Shown: piece after piece, positions 17,183 through 22,990 of the stretch
Numbering within the stretch: position 1 is the stretch's first letter
Layout: each line of letters begins with the position of its first letter
Assembly (NCBI GenBank): GCA_964517145.1
Contig: CAZFBN010000047.1
Coordinates: 1-35,084, forward strand
Direction: 5' to 3'
Length of the DNA: 35,084 bases
From: JADJNW01 sp964517145
GTDB taxonomy: Bacteria > Bacteroidota > Bacteroidia > Chitinophagales > Saprospiraceae
Position numbers and translations under genes: made by a program
Notes under the pieces: generated by a model
What the model was told of the DNA's origin: nothing
The model's input: the letters and a program-made list of their open reading frames with translations, nothing else
The model's database searches: none

Positions 17183-17977
17183 ATGGCAAAACAGGAAGGT
17201 TTTGGGATGATAATCGGGACGATTGGGGGATTGACTTTTTATAAGCGGGGGGAGAAGTACTTTGTGCGGGAGGCGGGTAGTGGAAAGCGGGTTCCGGTAT
17301 GGAAGGATGAGACATTGCGGCGGCGGGATGAGAATGCGGCGGAATTCCAGTTGGCGACGAAGTATAGCTGGGGGATTCGTACAGCGCTGCGGGGGTTGGT
17401 GTATGGCATTATGGAGCAGGGGAATAGCGGTAAGTTGACCGGTAAACTCAATTCCTGTATTCGCACGAATCCAGTTGGGGAAAGGGGAAAACGGAAGCTG
17501 AATCCCGCGACCTTAGCGGAGTACCTGGAAGGACATGAGTTCAACAGTCGCTCGACGTTGCCAGTGAATTTTGAGTTGTATGATACGGGTGGGTTAACGG
17601 TAGATTTGAATCGGGTAGCAGGTGTGGCGGAGGTGACGTTCGCGGCGCATGATTCGGAGACGGACATTAATTCACCGGGATTAGCGGACAGTTATAGCTT
17701 CGTGGCGGGTGTGGCTTGGTGGGATGGTACGGAAGAAGATGTACAAGGCTCGGTACGGTGTGGCTGGCGGGGGAGTTGGGCAGAAAGTACGAGGTACGAT
17801 GTTGGAGGTATGAGTGTAGGAGAAACGGTGTTGAGCGCTAATTTCCCGGCTGGGTTCACGGGGTTGGTGGTGGTAGTGGCTGGGGTACGGTACTGGAAAG
17901 ACGATGGCAGGGCGGAAGGATTTTGGTTGAGGATACAGAGTTGCTTGGGGGTGGTGAAGGTGGATGGAGGTAGTTAG
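17183..17977 (+). CDS. Bacteroidota element protein of unknown function, paralogue of 20258-21013
   Basis: This 264-residue protein belongs to the same family as the product of 20258-21013. Both start MA(K/R)Q..FG, have (I/V)(I/V)GT(I/L)..(L/V)TF, then DE...R..EN..EF..A near residues 45-60, a GERG/RGER motif near 100-110, and end (F/L)PAG..... VVV..G(V/I). The C-terminal part is predicted beta-rich with many glycines. I know this family as frequent uncharacterised proteins in Bacteroidota genomes, but not its function. Two copies in one element, each larger than any other non-enzymatic product, make a structural or virion role worth considering. It has no signal peptide. The gene is G-rich on the coding strand, unlike the replication block. 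The tandem 7-bp repeat starts at its stop codon. Confidence 0.75.
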   Translation: MAKQEGFGMIIGTIGGLTFYKRGEKYFVREAGSGKRVPVWKDETLRRRDENAAEFQLATKYSWGIRTALRGLVYGIMEQGNSGKLTGKLNSCIRTNPVGERGKRKLNPATLAEYLEGHEFNSRSTLPVNFELYDTGGLTVDLNRVAGVAEVTFAAHDSETDINSPGLADSYSFVAGVAWWDGTEEDVQGSVRCGWRGSWAESTRYDVGGMSVGETVLSANFPAGFTGLVVVVAGVRYWKDDGRAEGFWLRIQSCLGVVKVDGGS

Positions 17978-18096
17978 TACTTGGTATTTAGTATTTAGTA
18001 TTTAGTATTTGGTATTTGGTATTTGGTATTTGGTGTTTGGTACTTGGTATTTGGTATTTGGTACTTGGTATTTGGTATTTGGTACTTGGTATTTGG
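17978..18096 (+). repeat. Tandem 7-bp repeat, about 17 copies
   Basis: Units TATTTGG, TACTTGG and TATTTAG follow one another from the first base after the stop codon at 17975-17977. The array is nearly 120 bases long with only C/T and A/G substitutions. The phase is kept throughout. The complementary strand gives an open frame of KYQ(V/I)PNT units, which is a by-product of the period and not a protein. Confidence 0.9.
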
Positions 18097-18126
18097 GGGG
18101 TAGGGAATGGGGTTGGAAATGGAAAA

Positions 18127-18173
18127 CCCCTGCCGGGAGTGATCCAGCGTTGGCGCGCTGGTCCTGACAGGGG
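18127..18173 (+). other. Nested hairpin between two element genes
   Basis: CCCCTG pairs with CAGGGG on the outside. Inside, CCAGCG pairs with CGCTGG around TTGGCG, with flanking GA/TC. The structure is 47 bases long and lies 30 bases before the next gene. No T-run follows, so it is more likely a protein-binding or recombination site or a processed RNA than a terminator. Confidence 0.5.
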
Positions 18174-18202
18174 CAATTGATTAATAAAAATCGTGCAAAT
18201 TT

Positions 18203-19090
18203 ATGCAAAAACTTGATTACCAATCAAGCCCTACCGCTGTGTTAACTATGGGTAGGCAAAAGGGCGGCGAATTCTCACCGACTGCCCTGGAGGTGTCAAA
18301 TTCTGACAGTGATTTCACAGGGACTCCGCCAAAGATTACGACGGTCGGCGGAGCGCAGCTTTCAAGCGCGCGGACAATTTCCATTCATCAGTTGGTAGAA
18401 GAAGTTGGGACAAATTATGAAGCCATGCGCAAGCGCTTGCGGCGGTCGGGGTATGATGGATCGTTGGAGGAAATCCCGATGGAGGTGGCGGACAAGGCAA
18501 GAAGTCAGCGGTCAGCGGTTAGAAGCCGGACAAAAGCTCCCTCCCTGCCTGTTTCCAGCGGGACAGCGGACAGAAGCGAGATCAGAGATGCGGGAAGCGG
18601 GACTCAGACAGACAGCCCCTTCGTAAGTATTCCCCAAGTGGCGGACAGCCCCTCCCTGACCCTCCCCCAAGGGGAGGGAATAGCGCGTCCGGTGGTGTTT
18701 GCGCGGACATGGTTTTTGTATGTGGTGTATCTGGCGGCGCTGGGTTGGCAGGTGTGGCACACGGCGGCGGTGGTGGTAAGGGCGGACAGCCACAGCCCGA
18801 CCTCCCCCCAGGAGGGAGGAGTGGAGCCAGCGGTCTGGTCCTGGGTGTCGGGGTTGTTGTTTGCTTTGTCGGTGCAGTTTACGGCATTGCTGATGACGAT
18901 ACGGACCAACTCGCTTTTGTATCTGCGCGGGTTTGCGGTGGTGGAATTCCTGTTCAACTGTGCCTACTATGAGCCGTACCGGGCAGGTGCGACCTGGTCG
19001 GAGATCGTAACGGAATTGCTGATTTCGGCGGCGATTGCTTTCACGATTTACAGTTATTCGGAACTGTTCACCAAAACGATGAAGGCATGA
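18203..19090 (+). CDS. Membrane protein with cytoplasmic N-terminal region, function unknown
   Basis: The 295-residue protein has a soluble N-terminal half. A short segment (TISIHQLVEEVGTNYEAMRKRLRRSGYDG, about 58-86) looks like a helix-turn-helix. The C-terminal half (about 165-290) has four hydrophobic segments: FLYVVYLAALGWQVW, WSWVSGLLFALSVQFTALL, LLYLRGFAVVEFLFNCAY and TELLISAAIAFTIYSY. The linker (about 100-210) contains two copies of a dispersed palindromic DNA repeat that stay in frame (LTLPQGEG and PTSPQEGG), so part of this linker is probably inserted and not functional. It overlaps the next gene by ATGA. I do not recognise a family. A membrane-anchored regulator or phage-like membrane protein are both possible. 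Confidence 0.65.
   Translation: MQKLDYQSSPTAVLTMGRQKGGEFSPTALEVSNSDSDFTGTPPKITTVGGAQLSSARTISIHQLVEEVGTNYEAMRKRLRRSGYDGSLEEIPMEVADKARSQRSAVRSRTKAPSLPVSSGTADRSEIRDAGSGTQTDSPFVSIPQVADSPSLTLPQGEGIARPVVFARTWFLYVVYLAALGWQVWHTAAVVVRADSHSPTSPQEGGVEPAVWSWVSGLLFALSVQFTALLMTIRTNSLLYLRGFAVVEFLFNCAYYEPYRAGATWSEIVTELLISAAIAFTIYSYSELFTKTMKA
18641..18687 (+). repeat. Dispersed palindromic repeat, copy 1
   Basis: The core CCCTCCCC-CAA-GGGGAGGG is a near-perfect inverted repeat with a leading GGCGGACAGCC. Related copies lie at 18780-18824 and 22187-22226. This copy is inside the gene at 18203-19090 and reads through in frame. Confidence 0.7.
18780..18824 (+). repeat. Dispersed palindromic repeat, copy 2
   Basis: This copy has the same lead (GGCGGACAGCC) and the core CCTCCC...GGGAGG. 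It is also in frame within the gene at 18203-19090. The core is less symmetrical than in copy 1. Confidence 0.6.
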
Positions 19091-19533
19091 GCGGGGAACT
19101 ACTATCACACGGAATTCTGGCGCTGGCGGCGCTGTGCGGCTGGGCAGCCTGGTGGGTGCAACGGGAGTATGGGTCGTCGTTTGACCGGATAGCGGAAATG
19201 AGTGTACTGCACACGGAGGCACATTGGCGGGCGATCCGGGCAGGGGTACGGCTGGCGGCTACGGCGGTTGAATTGGAGATTAAAGCGATGGATACTGAAT
19301 CGTTTGAGCGATTTGTAAGAGATTTCAAGATAGAAGGTGGTTTGCAGGATTTGGCAGATACGGATTGGGGGAAATACCTGCATTGGAAGCTGAGCAGGAG
19401 CTTTGAAGTGGAAGGAACTCCCCTATCGATGCAAGAGGTGAATTACCTGCATGATAATCAACGAGTTAAGTCCCCTACTGCGGATAGGGGAGTGAATTTG
19501 AGCACAAAACCAGGGGGGAAGTATGGAAAATAG
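19087..19533 (+). CDS. Small single-pass membrane protein, function unknown
   Basis: The 148-residue protein begins with a hydrophobic helix (about 7-25, HGILALAALCGWAAWWV), followed by a long amphipathic helical region (HTEAHWRAIRAGVRLAATAVELEIKAMD) and a charged tail. The ATG overlaps the stop of the previous gene (ATGA), so the two are coupled. Near the 3' end the coding DNA contains a CCCCTA/TAGGGG hairpin (about 19472-19490), and the last 20 or so residues may derive from a repeat. No family is recognised. A signal-anchored protein of this size in a small element could act in the cell envelope, for example in exit or superinfection exclusion, but that is inference. Confidence 0.6.
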   Translation: MSGELLSHGILALAALCGWAAWWVQREYGSSFDRIAEMSVLHTEAHWRAIRAGVRLAATAVELEIKAMDTESFERFVRDFKIEGGLQDLADTDWGKYLHWKLSRSFEVEGTPLSMQEVNYLHDNQRVKSPTADRGVNLSTKPGGKYGK

Positions 19534-19810
19534 GGATAATAAAGAGCTAGTGCCGAACCCTGGGAAGATCGAAGTACGGTTGTTTTTCGGATGGCAGTTT
19601 CCAGTGTCCGGTTTTCTGGAATGGTACGGGGCATTGTCGGGTGGGTGGCGTCTGCGCTGGCGGGCGTTGTATTGGCTGGCGCTTGGCGTGCTGCGGCTGG
19701 TGTGGGGTGGCGTGTTGCTTGTCTTGTACCTGGCTTACTCGGTGGTGGTCGTGGTGGCGTATCTGCTGGCGGCGGTGGTGTGTCTGGTGGCAAGTGTACT
19801 ACCGGAATGA
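19523..19810 (+). CDS. Small hydrophobic membrane protein
   Basis: The 95-residue product overlaps the previous gene by 11 bases. After a short charged N-terminus (MENRDNKELVPN) it has one amphipathic segment (FFGWQFPVSGFLEWY), a basic stretch (RLRWRALYW) and a long valine- and leucine-rich run (about 50-92) able to make two membrane helices. No family is recognised. Its size, charge pattern and place at the end of a chain of membrane protein genes recall phage lysis or minor-coat proteins. The composition could also reflect the high G+T content of the coding strand here, so it is reported with reserve. Confidence 0.5.
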   Translation: MENRDNKELVPNPGKIEVRLFFGWQFPVSGFLEWYGALSGGWRLRWRALYWLALGVLRLVWGGVLLVLYLAYSVVVVVAYLLAAVVCLVASVLPE

Positions 19811-19815
19811 GTGGA

Positions 19816-20193
19816 CTAGCGTGGGGGGATGGCGGGCATTTGTCCGGATACGAGAATGAGGCTAAAGCGCAGCGCGGACACTTCGTTTTGTGTTTTGGCA
19901 GGAGGTACGTTGCCAAGGCGGCGAAAAGTGGTATCGGGGTTTTGGTTGTCTCTTAGTTCCAGGTAGAAGTGTGCGCGGCGGTTTTGTTTGAGGGTAAAAC
20001 CACCCGGACGCGGTACGGACTGCTTGAAGCGGGCGACACGGTTGGAGAGTTGGTTCCAACTGGTAGCCGGTCGGAACAGGAACATGGTCTTGAGGGTGTT
20101 TTTCTGGACGATTTCGGCGAAGTAGTAGCCATTTTCAGCTAGGTAGATGAAGAGAAAGGCGGATGAAGTTTGGAAAGTGGCAATCTTTTTCAT
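19816..20193 (-). CDS. Hypothetical protein downstream of the second paralogue gene
   Basis: The 125-residue frame has a natural composition with a plausible fold at its start (MKKIATFQTSSAFLFIYLAENGYYFAEIV) and a basic middle (KQNRRAHFYLEL). It follows the gene at 20258-21013 on the same strand, 64 bases downstream, separated by a 14-bp hairpin. Its last 25 residues look less protein-like. It ends 6 bases from the convergent gene at 19523-19810. The frame on the opposite strand across this region is inferior. No function can be assigned. Confidence 0.5.
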   Translation of the reverse strand: MKKIATFQTSSAFLFIYLAENGYYFAEIVQKNTLKTMFLFRPATSWNQLSNRVARFKQSVPRPGGFTLKQNRRAHFYLELRDNQNPDTTFRRLGNVPPAKTQNEVSALRFSLILVSGQMPAIPPR

Positions 20194-20208
20194 GTTAGGA
20201 GGATTTGT

Positions 20209-20240
20209 AATGACTCGCTTGCCACAGCAAGCGAGTCATT
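20209..20240. terminator. Perfect 14-bp hairpin between two minus-strand genes
   Basis: AATGACTCGCTTGC and GCAAGCGAGTCATT are perfectly complementary around a 4-base loop. A weak T-run (TTTTG) is present only on the plus strand. Between a gene ending at 20258 and one starting at 20193 on the minus strand it could attenuate read-through or protect the upstream mRNA end. Confidence 0.55.
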
Positions 20241-20257
20241 TTGTTCAGAGAAGGGGG

Positions 20258-21013
20258 TTACGGTACATCGGCGTAGATGATGTCAAGGGCGTTGAAAGCC
20301 TTGTTGTGGAAGGCGTAATCACCTGCGTTGACCTCCTGACCGAAGAAGATACCCATTGCTACGACGATTGCCTCGTAGGTACCAGCAGGCAGCGTGGCGG
20401 TGAGAACTGGCTGACCGGCTGCAATGACGGTGTCGAGTTGGTCGATGGGGCGCATGGTAATGGCGCGGTCGTAACGGTCTTCGCCCTGGACTTTACCGGC
20501 AACGATGATCCCCAACTGGAAGCGGGTGGCGCCTGCGGGCGCTTTAATATCCCACTTGGGGTTGATACCCTGATCGAAAGTGACGGTAGCGGCGGGAGCG
20601 GCAACGTTGAGCGTGTAGGGTGCGCGGAGCACAGACGCGAGTTTGGCTTTCTGGTTGAAAGCGAAGTTGACCAGGTTGCCGATGGCGTCGTACTGGATGG
20701 TGCGTTCGCCGCGGGCGTTGGTGGTGTCGGTGTTGAGGTTCTCTTTGTACTTGGCGAGCAAGCGGGAGAAGTAATAGCGGTCATACGCCTGACCAATGAG
20801 GGGAGCCAGGGCGTCAACGAGCCATTTGGACTCATCACCGGCGCGACCGAATTCAGACATGTTCTCGCGGGTGCGGACGAACTTTTCATCGTTCATGATG
20901 CGGTCTTTTTCGACGCCGCCTTTGAGTTTGACAATGTCTTTGCCGTCGGTGCGCAGGAAGGTAACGTCATCGAGGGTGCCTACGACTTTAATGCCGAATT
21001 TTTGACGTGCCAT
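20258..21013 (-). CDS. Bacteroidota element protein of unknown function, paralogue of 17183-17977
   Basis: The 251-residue protein has the typical features of a family I know only as uncharacterised Bacteroidota proteins: MARQKFGIKVVGTLDDVTF, a lysine-rich KGGVEKDRI, the motif RTRENMSEFGRAG (about 45-58), a region with ARGERTIQYD, and a C-terminal ATLPAGTYEAIVVAMGIFF...NKAFNALDIIYADV. It is related along its whole length to the product of 17183-17977 but closer to the usual family sequence. It is coded on the opposite strand from its paralogue and from the replication block. The length is normal for the family. No signal peptide or catalytic motif is present, and the beta-rich C-terminal half would suit a structural protein; that is an inference. 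Confidence 0.8.
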   Translation of the reverse strand: MARQKFGIKVVGTLDDVTFLRTDGKDIVKLKGGVEKDRIMNDEKFVRTRENMSEFGRAGDESKWLVDALAPLIGQAYDRYYFSRLLAKYKENLNTDTTNARGERTIQYDAIGNLVNFAFNQKAKLASVLRAPYTLNVAAPAATVTFDQGINPKWDIKAPAGATRFQLGIIVAGKVQGEDRYDRAITMRPIDQLDTVIAAGQPVLTATLPAGTYEAIVVAMGIFFGQEVNAGDYAFHNKAFNALDIIYADVP

Positions 21014-21330
21014 GTGGAAATTTGTTTTTGCCCCCTTCTAAGCTCGCTTCATTACTTTTTTCAGCGACTTATGGTGGGGTGTTGGTTAAAAAAAATTGGT
21101 TTAGAAAAATATATAAGTGGTGACTTATACCAAATTTGAAATGAGAAAGCGTAAAAATGAAAACATCAAATAACTGAAAATCAAAATGTTATACACTGAT
21201 CAATACGCCATTATCCATTTAAAATGGTATTATATGCGTGTTGGTGTTTTTAGGGGTGGTTTTTGTTGTGGCACTCCTTTTCGTTTCTTCATCTCAGCTT
21301 TGGTTTTAGTGCTTTAAGTTTTTGTTCTGC

Positions 21331-21493
21331 CTTACTTTTTGCATCGCCCAAAAAGTAAGCAAAAACGCTAGGCTAATCCAATTGCTCCGCCGGATTAGCC
21401 GGGCAGCCGCCACACCGAGTATTTCAAAAGGACATTTGTGGTAGTTGACAAATGTCGGTTTCCTTGTGGGCAGCCGAGCGGGACTTTTCCCTA
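21331..21493 (+). repeat. Structured non-coding repeat, copy 1
   Basis: Three hairpins follow one another: CTTACTTTTTG/CAAAAAGTAAG (11 bp), GGCTAATCC/GGATTAGCC (9 bp, loop AATTGCTCCGCC) and GACATTTGT/ACAAATGTC (9 bp). The unit ends with GGGCAGCCGAGCGGGACTTT. The second copy at 21559 keeps the order with changed bases on both sides of the stems. Confidence 0.8.
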
Positions 21494-21558
21494 GCTAGCT
21501 TTTGGTTTTAGTTTTGGTGCCTCATTGCTGGGGTTTTGGTGCTTTTGTTTTGTTTTCT

Positions 21559-21720
21559 CTTACTTTTGGCATTGCCCCAAAAGTAAGCAAAAGGTCTAGG
21601 CAACTCCAATTGCTCCGCTGGATTTGCCGGGCATCCCGCGCTGGGTATTTCAAATTAGCTGCTTACAAGTCGACAAACTTGGTGTTTCATTATGGGGCAG
21701 CCGAGCGGGACTTTTCCCTG
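21559..21720 (+). repeat. Structured non-coding repeat, copy 2
   Basis: The same three hairpins occur in order: CTTACTTTTGG/CCAAAAGTAAG, GGCAACTCC/GGATTTGCC (one mismatch, same loop AATTGCTCCGCT) and a shorter CAAGT/ACTTG. The closing GGGCAGCCGAGCGGGACTTT is identical to copy 1. Stem differences from copy 1 are mostly compensatory. Confidence 0.8.
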
Positions 21721-21850
21721 CGGGTCTTTTTCTATCATTGTTTCAATGTTGCTAATATCCTGCTTTCAGGATTTTTTTTGAATTCTGAACAAAGCTATTG
21801 CAAGAAATTGATATTGTCAATAATTTGCGTAAATTATAACTAAATTGATT

Positions 21851-22189
21851 ATGTTTATGGCAACGAATCAGGTACAAAATGACCCGGATTTTTGGAAGAA
21901 TGTCCCGGCGTGGGCGCGAGCTTGGGTAGGATTGATGACGGCAGGGGTGACGGTTTTACTGGCTTTAAATTTGAATATTGGCGGATTCTGGGACAAAAAA
22001 TTGGATGCGGCGATTGCCCGGCAGAATGCGCAGCAGGAATTGGGTAAAGGATCGCTGGATGGGCTGGTGGAGATTAGCAAGGGGTTATTGCAGCAGAATT
22101 CGGAGTTGATGAAGGCGGTGAATTTGGTGATTGAGCAGAATAATCGGATTTTAGAGTCGCCACAGCAATCGCAAAAGGGGAGGGAGTGA
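21851..22189 (+). CDS. Small single-pass membrane protein with coiled coil
   Basis: The product has 112 residues from the ATG at 21851; the ATG at 21857 (MATNQVQND) is equally plausible. After an acidic, aromatic N-terminus (DPDFWKNVPAWARAWV) there is one membrane helix (about 22-42, GLMTAGVTVLLALNLNIGGF). A helical coiled-coil region of about 60 residues follows (IARQNAQQELGKGSLDGLVEISKGLLQQNSELMKAVNLVIEQNN). It stands just upstream of the holin-like gene, 68 bases apart, with a palindromic repeat between. No family is recognised. The layout recalls spanin- or antiholin-like accessory proteins, which is a guess from position only. Confidence 0.6.
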   Translation: MFMATNQVQNDPDFWKNVPAWARAWVGLMTAGVTVLLALNLNIGGFWDKKLDAAIARQNAQQELGKGSLDGLVEISKGLLQQNSELMKAVNLVIEQNNRILESPQQSQKGRE

Positions 22190-22226
22190 GCGCCACTCTC
22201 TGACCCACCTCCAGGGAGGGAAAAAT
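22187..22226 (+). repeat. Dispersed palindromic repeat, copy 3
   Basis: CTCTCTGACCCACCTCC and GGGAGGGAAAAA form an imperfect inverted repeat similar to the copies at 18641 and 18780. It begins at the stop codon of the previous gene and lies in the spacer before the holin-like gene. Confidence 0.5.
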
Positions 22227-22257
22227 TGGTAATTTCTTCACAAAAACGATAGAATTT

Positions 22258-22518
22258 ATGCAAAAGGAGTCTGCTAAGGCGATTGGGTTATTGCAATCCA
22301 AGACGGTTTGGGTTGCTTTTTTAATGTTAATTTTTTCTATATTAAGATTTTTTGGAGTAGGTTTGCCGGACGAATTGGCAAGCGAAATTGTGAATCAGGA
22401 TTGGACGAACGTGGTGCAAGCGTTGGTGTCAGTGGCGGTGCTGATTATGCGGACGTTATTTCTGGGAGCGCCGGTGAAAGGATGGTGGGTGAAAAGTGTG
22501 GCTTCGGGCGCGAAATAA
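22258..22518 (+). CDS. Holin-like small membrane protein
   Basis: The 86-residue protein has two hydrophobic segments: SKTVWVAFLMLIFSILRFFGVGL (about 14-36) and VVQALVSVAVLIMRTLFLG (about 51-69). They are separated by a short acidic loop, and the tail is basic (KGWWVKSVASGAK). The pattern SKTVW...FFG.GLP...IMR resembles phage holin-type proteins. Holins permeabilise the inner membrane at the end of a lytic cycle. It is the last gene of the plus-strand set, followed by two terminators. No endolysin was found beside it, so the role is tentative. Confidence 0.6.
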   Translation: MQKESAKAIGLLQSKTVWVAFLMLIFSILRFFGVGLPDELASEIVNQDWTNVVQALVSVAVLIMRTLFLGAPVKGWWVKSVASGAK

Positions 22519-22524
22519 AGATAA

Positions 22525-22548
22525 CACCCAATACTGGGTGGTTTTTGT
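22525..22548 (+). terminator. Terminator after the holin-like gene
   Basis: CACCCA and TGGGTG form a perfect 6-bp stem with loop ATAC, followed by GTTTTTG. It begins 7 bases after the stop codon of the holin-like gene. Confidence 0.7.
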
Positions 22549-22567
22549 TCTTAGCTCGTGTATCGGA

Positions 22568-22599
22568 AACCCTGGCAATGCGCCGGGGTTTTCTTTTTT
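22568..22599 (+). terminator. Second terminator after the holin-like gene
   Basis: AACCCTGGC pairs along its full length with GCCGGGGTT (one G-T wobble), with a 5-base loop, then TTCTTTTTT. Together with the hairpin at 22525 it closes the plus-strand transcript of the element. Confidence 0.8.
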
Positions 22600-22697
22600 A
22601 GAGCAGGGAGATAATACCAAATTTGGTAGAAGCGAGAATAGCCATAATCCGTTGCAAAAAGGACAAGTGGGATGGATGCTAGTTGTAAAAATTTGTG

Positions 22698-22705
22698 TAT
22701 ATTTG
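22698..22705 (+). promoter_or_regulatory. Bacteroidota -7 box TATATTTG of a short transcript
   Basis: TATATTTG fits TAnnTTTG exactly. Seven bases later the mini-frame at 22712-22780 starts (MTMNFIRKLFAALR), and a terminator-like hairpin lies inside it. The -33 region is not convincing. Confidence 0.45.
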
Positions 22706-22743
22706 TAGTACATGACTATGAATTTTATAAGAAAATTGTTTGC

Positions 22744-22768
22744 AGCCCTTCGCCTGAAGGGCTTTTTT
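22744..22768 (+). terminator. Terminator inside a 22-residue mini-frame
   Basis: AGCCCTTC and GAAGGGCT form a perfect 8-bp stem with the loop GCCT, followed by Ts. With the promoter box 40 bases upstream it would give a transcript of about 60 bases. Confidence 0.75.
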
Positions 22769-22990
22769 GTTTTTTGGTAGGCTATGAAGGATTAACCTCG
22801 CAAAGTCAGTTGGATGTACTTGATAGATGTGAAAGGTAATTAAACAAGTCAATATTAAGACAGGATACATTTAAAATTATAATCTTTTGGGGCGCTTTTT
22901 TGAGTGGATGTGTAACTTCTTTTAAAAAGTAGCGTAAAAGGGGACAGTGTTATTTAGTATACAGTAATTTGTTACCTTAAAAGCATACTT

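Larger units (their letters stand above)
21014..21850. other. 837-base intergenic region with tandem structured repeats
   Basis: The region separates divergent genes (20258-21013 minus; 21851-22189 plus). Its first 300 bases are AT-rich without recognisable features. The remainder holds two imperfect direct copies of a roughly 163-base unit (21331-21493 and 21559-21720) with conserved hairpins. The open frame at about 21502-21843 runs through the second copy and is not considered a gene. Confidence 0.6.
22519..22990. other. 472-base gap with terminators and one mini-transcription unit
   Basis: Besides two terminators (22525-22599), the gap contains a promoter-like box (22698-22705), a 22-residue frame at 22712-22780 and a hairpin with T-run inside that frame (22744-22768). 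The remaining 200 bases before the SH3 gene show no clear feature. Confidence 0.5.

Noticed and set aside
17978..18096. Possible CRISPR array
   Set aside because: Units are 7 bp and contiguous with no spacers, and no cas gene is present.
17988..18223. Open frames on the minus strand with KYQVPNT repeats
   Set aside because: They arise from the 7-bp tandem repeat, which keeps frames open; no start or context supports a protein.
18512..19222. Long minus-strand open frame
   Set aside because: It opposes the membrane-protein genes at 18203-19533, which overlap by ATGA and have clear membrane helices; the minus frame is a by-product of the GC-rich coding strand.
20147..21139. A 330-codon open frame on the plus strand
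   Set aside because: It is antisense to the gene at 20258-21013, whose product matches its paralogue at 17183-17977 end to end; the plus-strand protein has a biased composition and no family features.
21502..21843. Open frame of 113 codons
   Set aside because: It crosses the second structured repeat, and copy 1 has no corresponding frame; composition is not protein-like.
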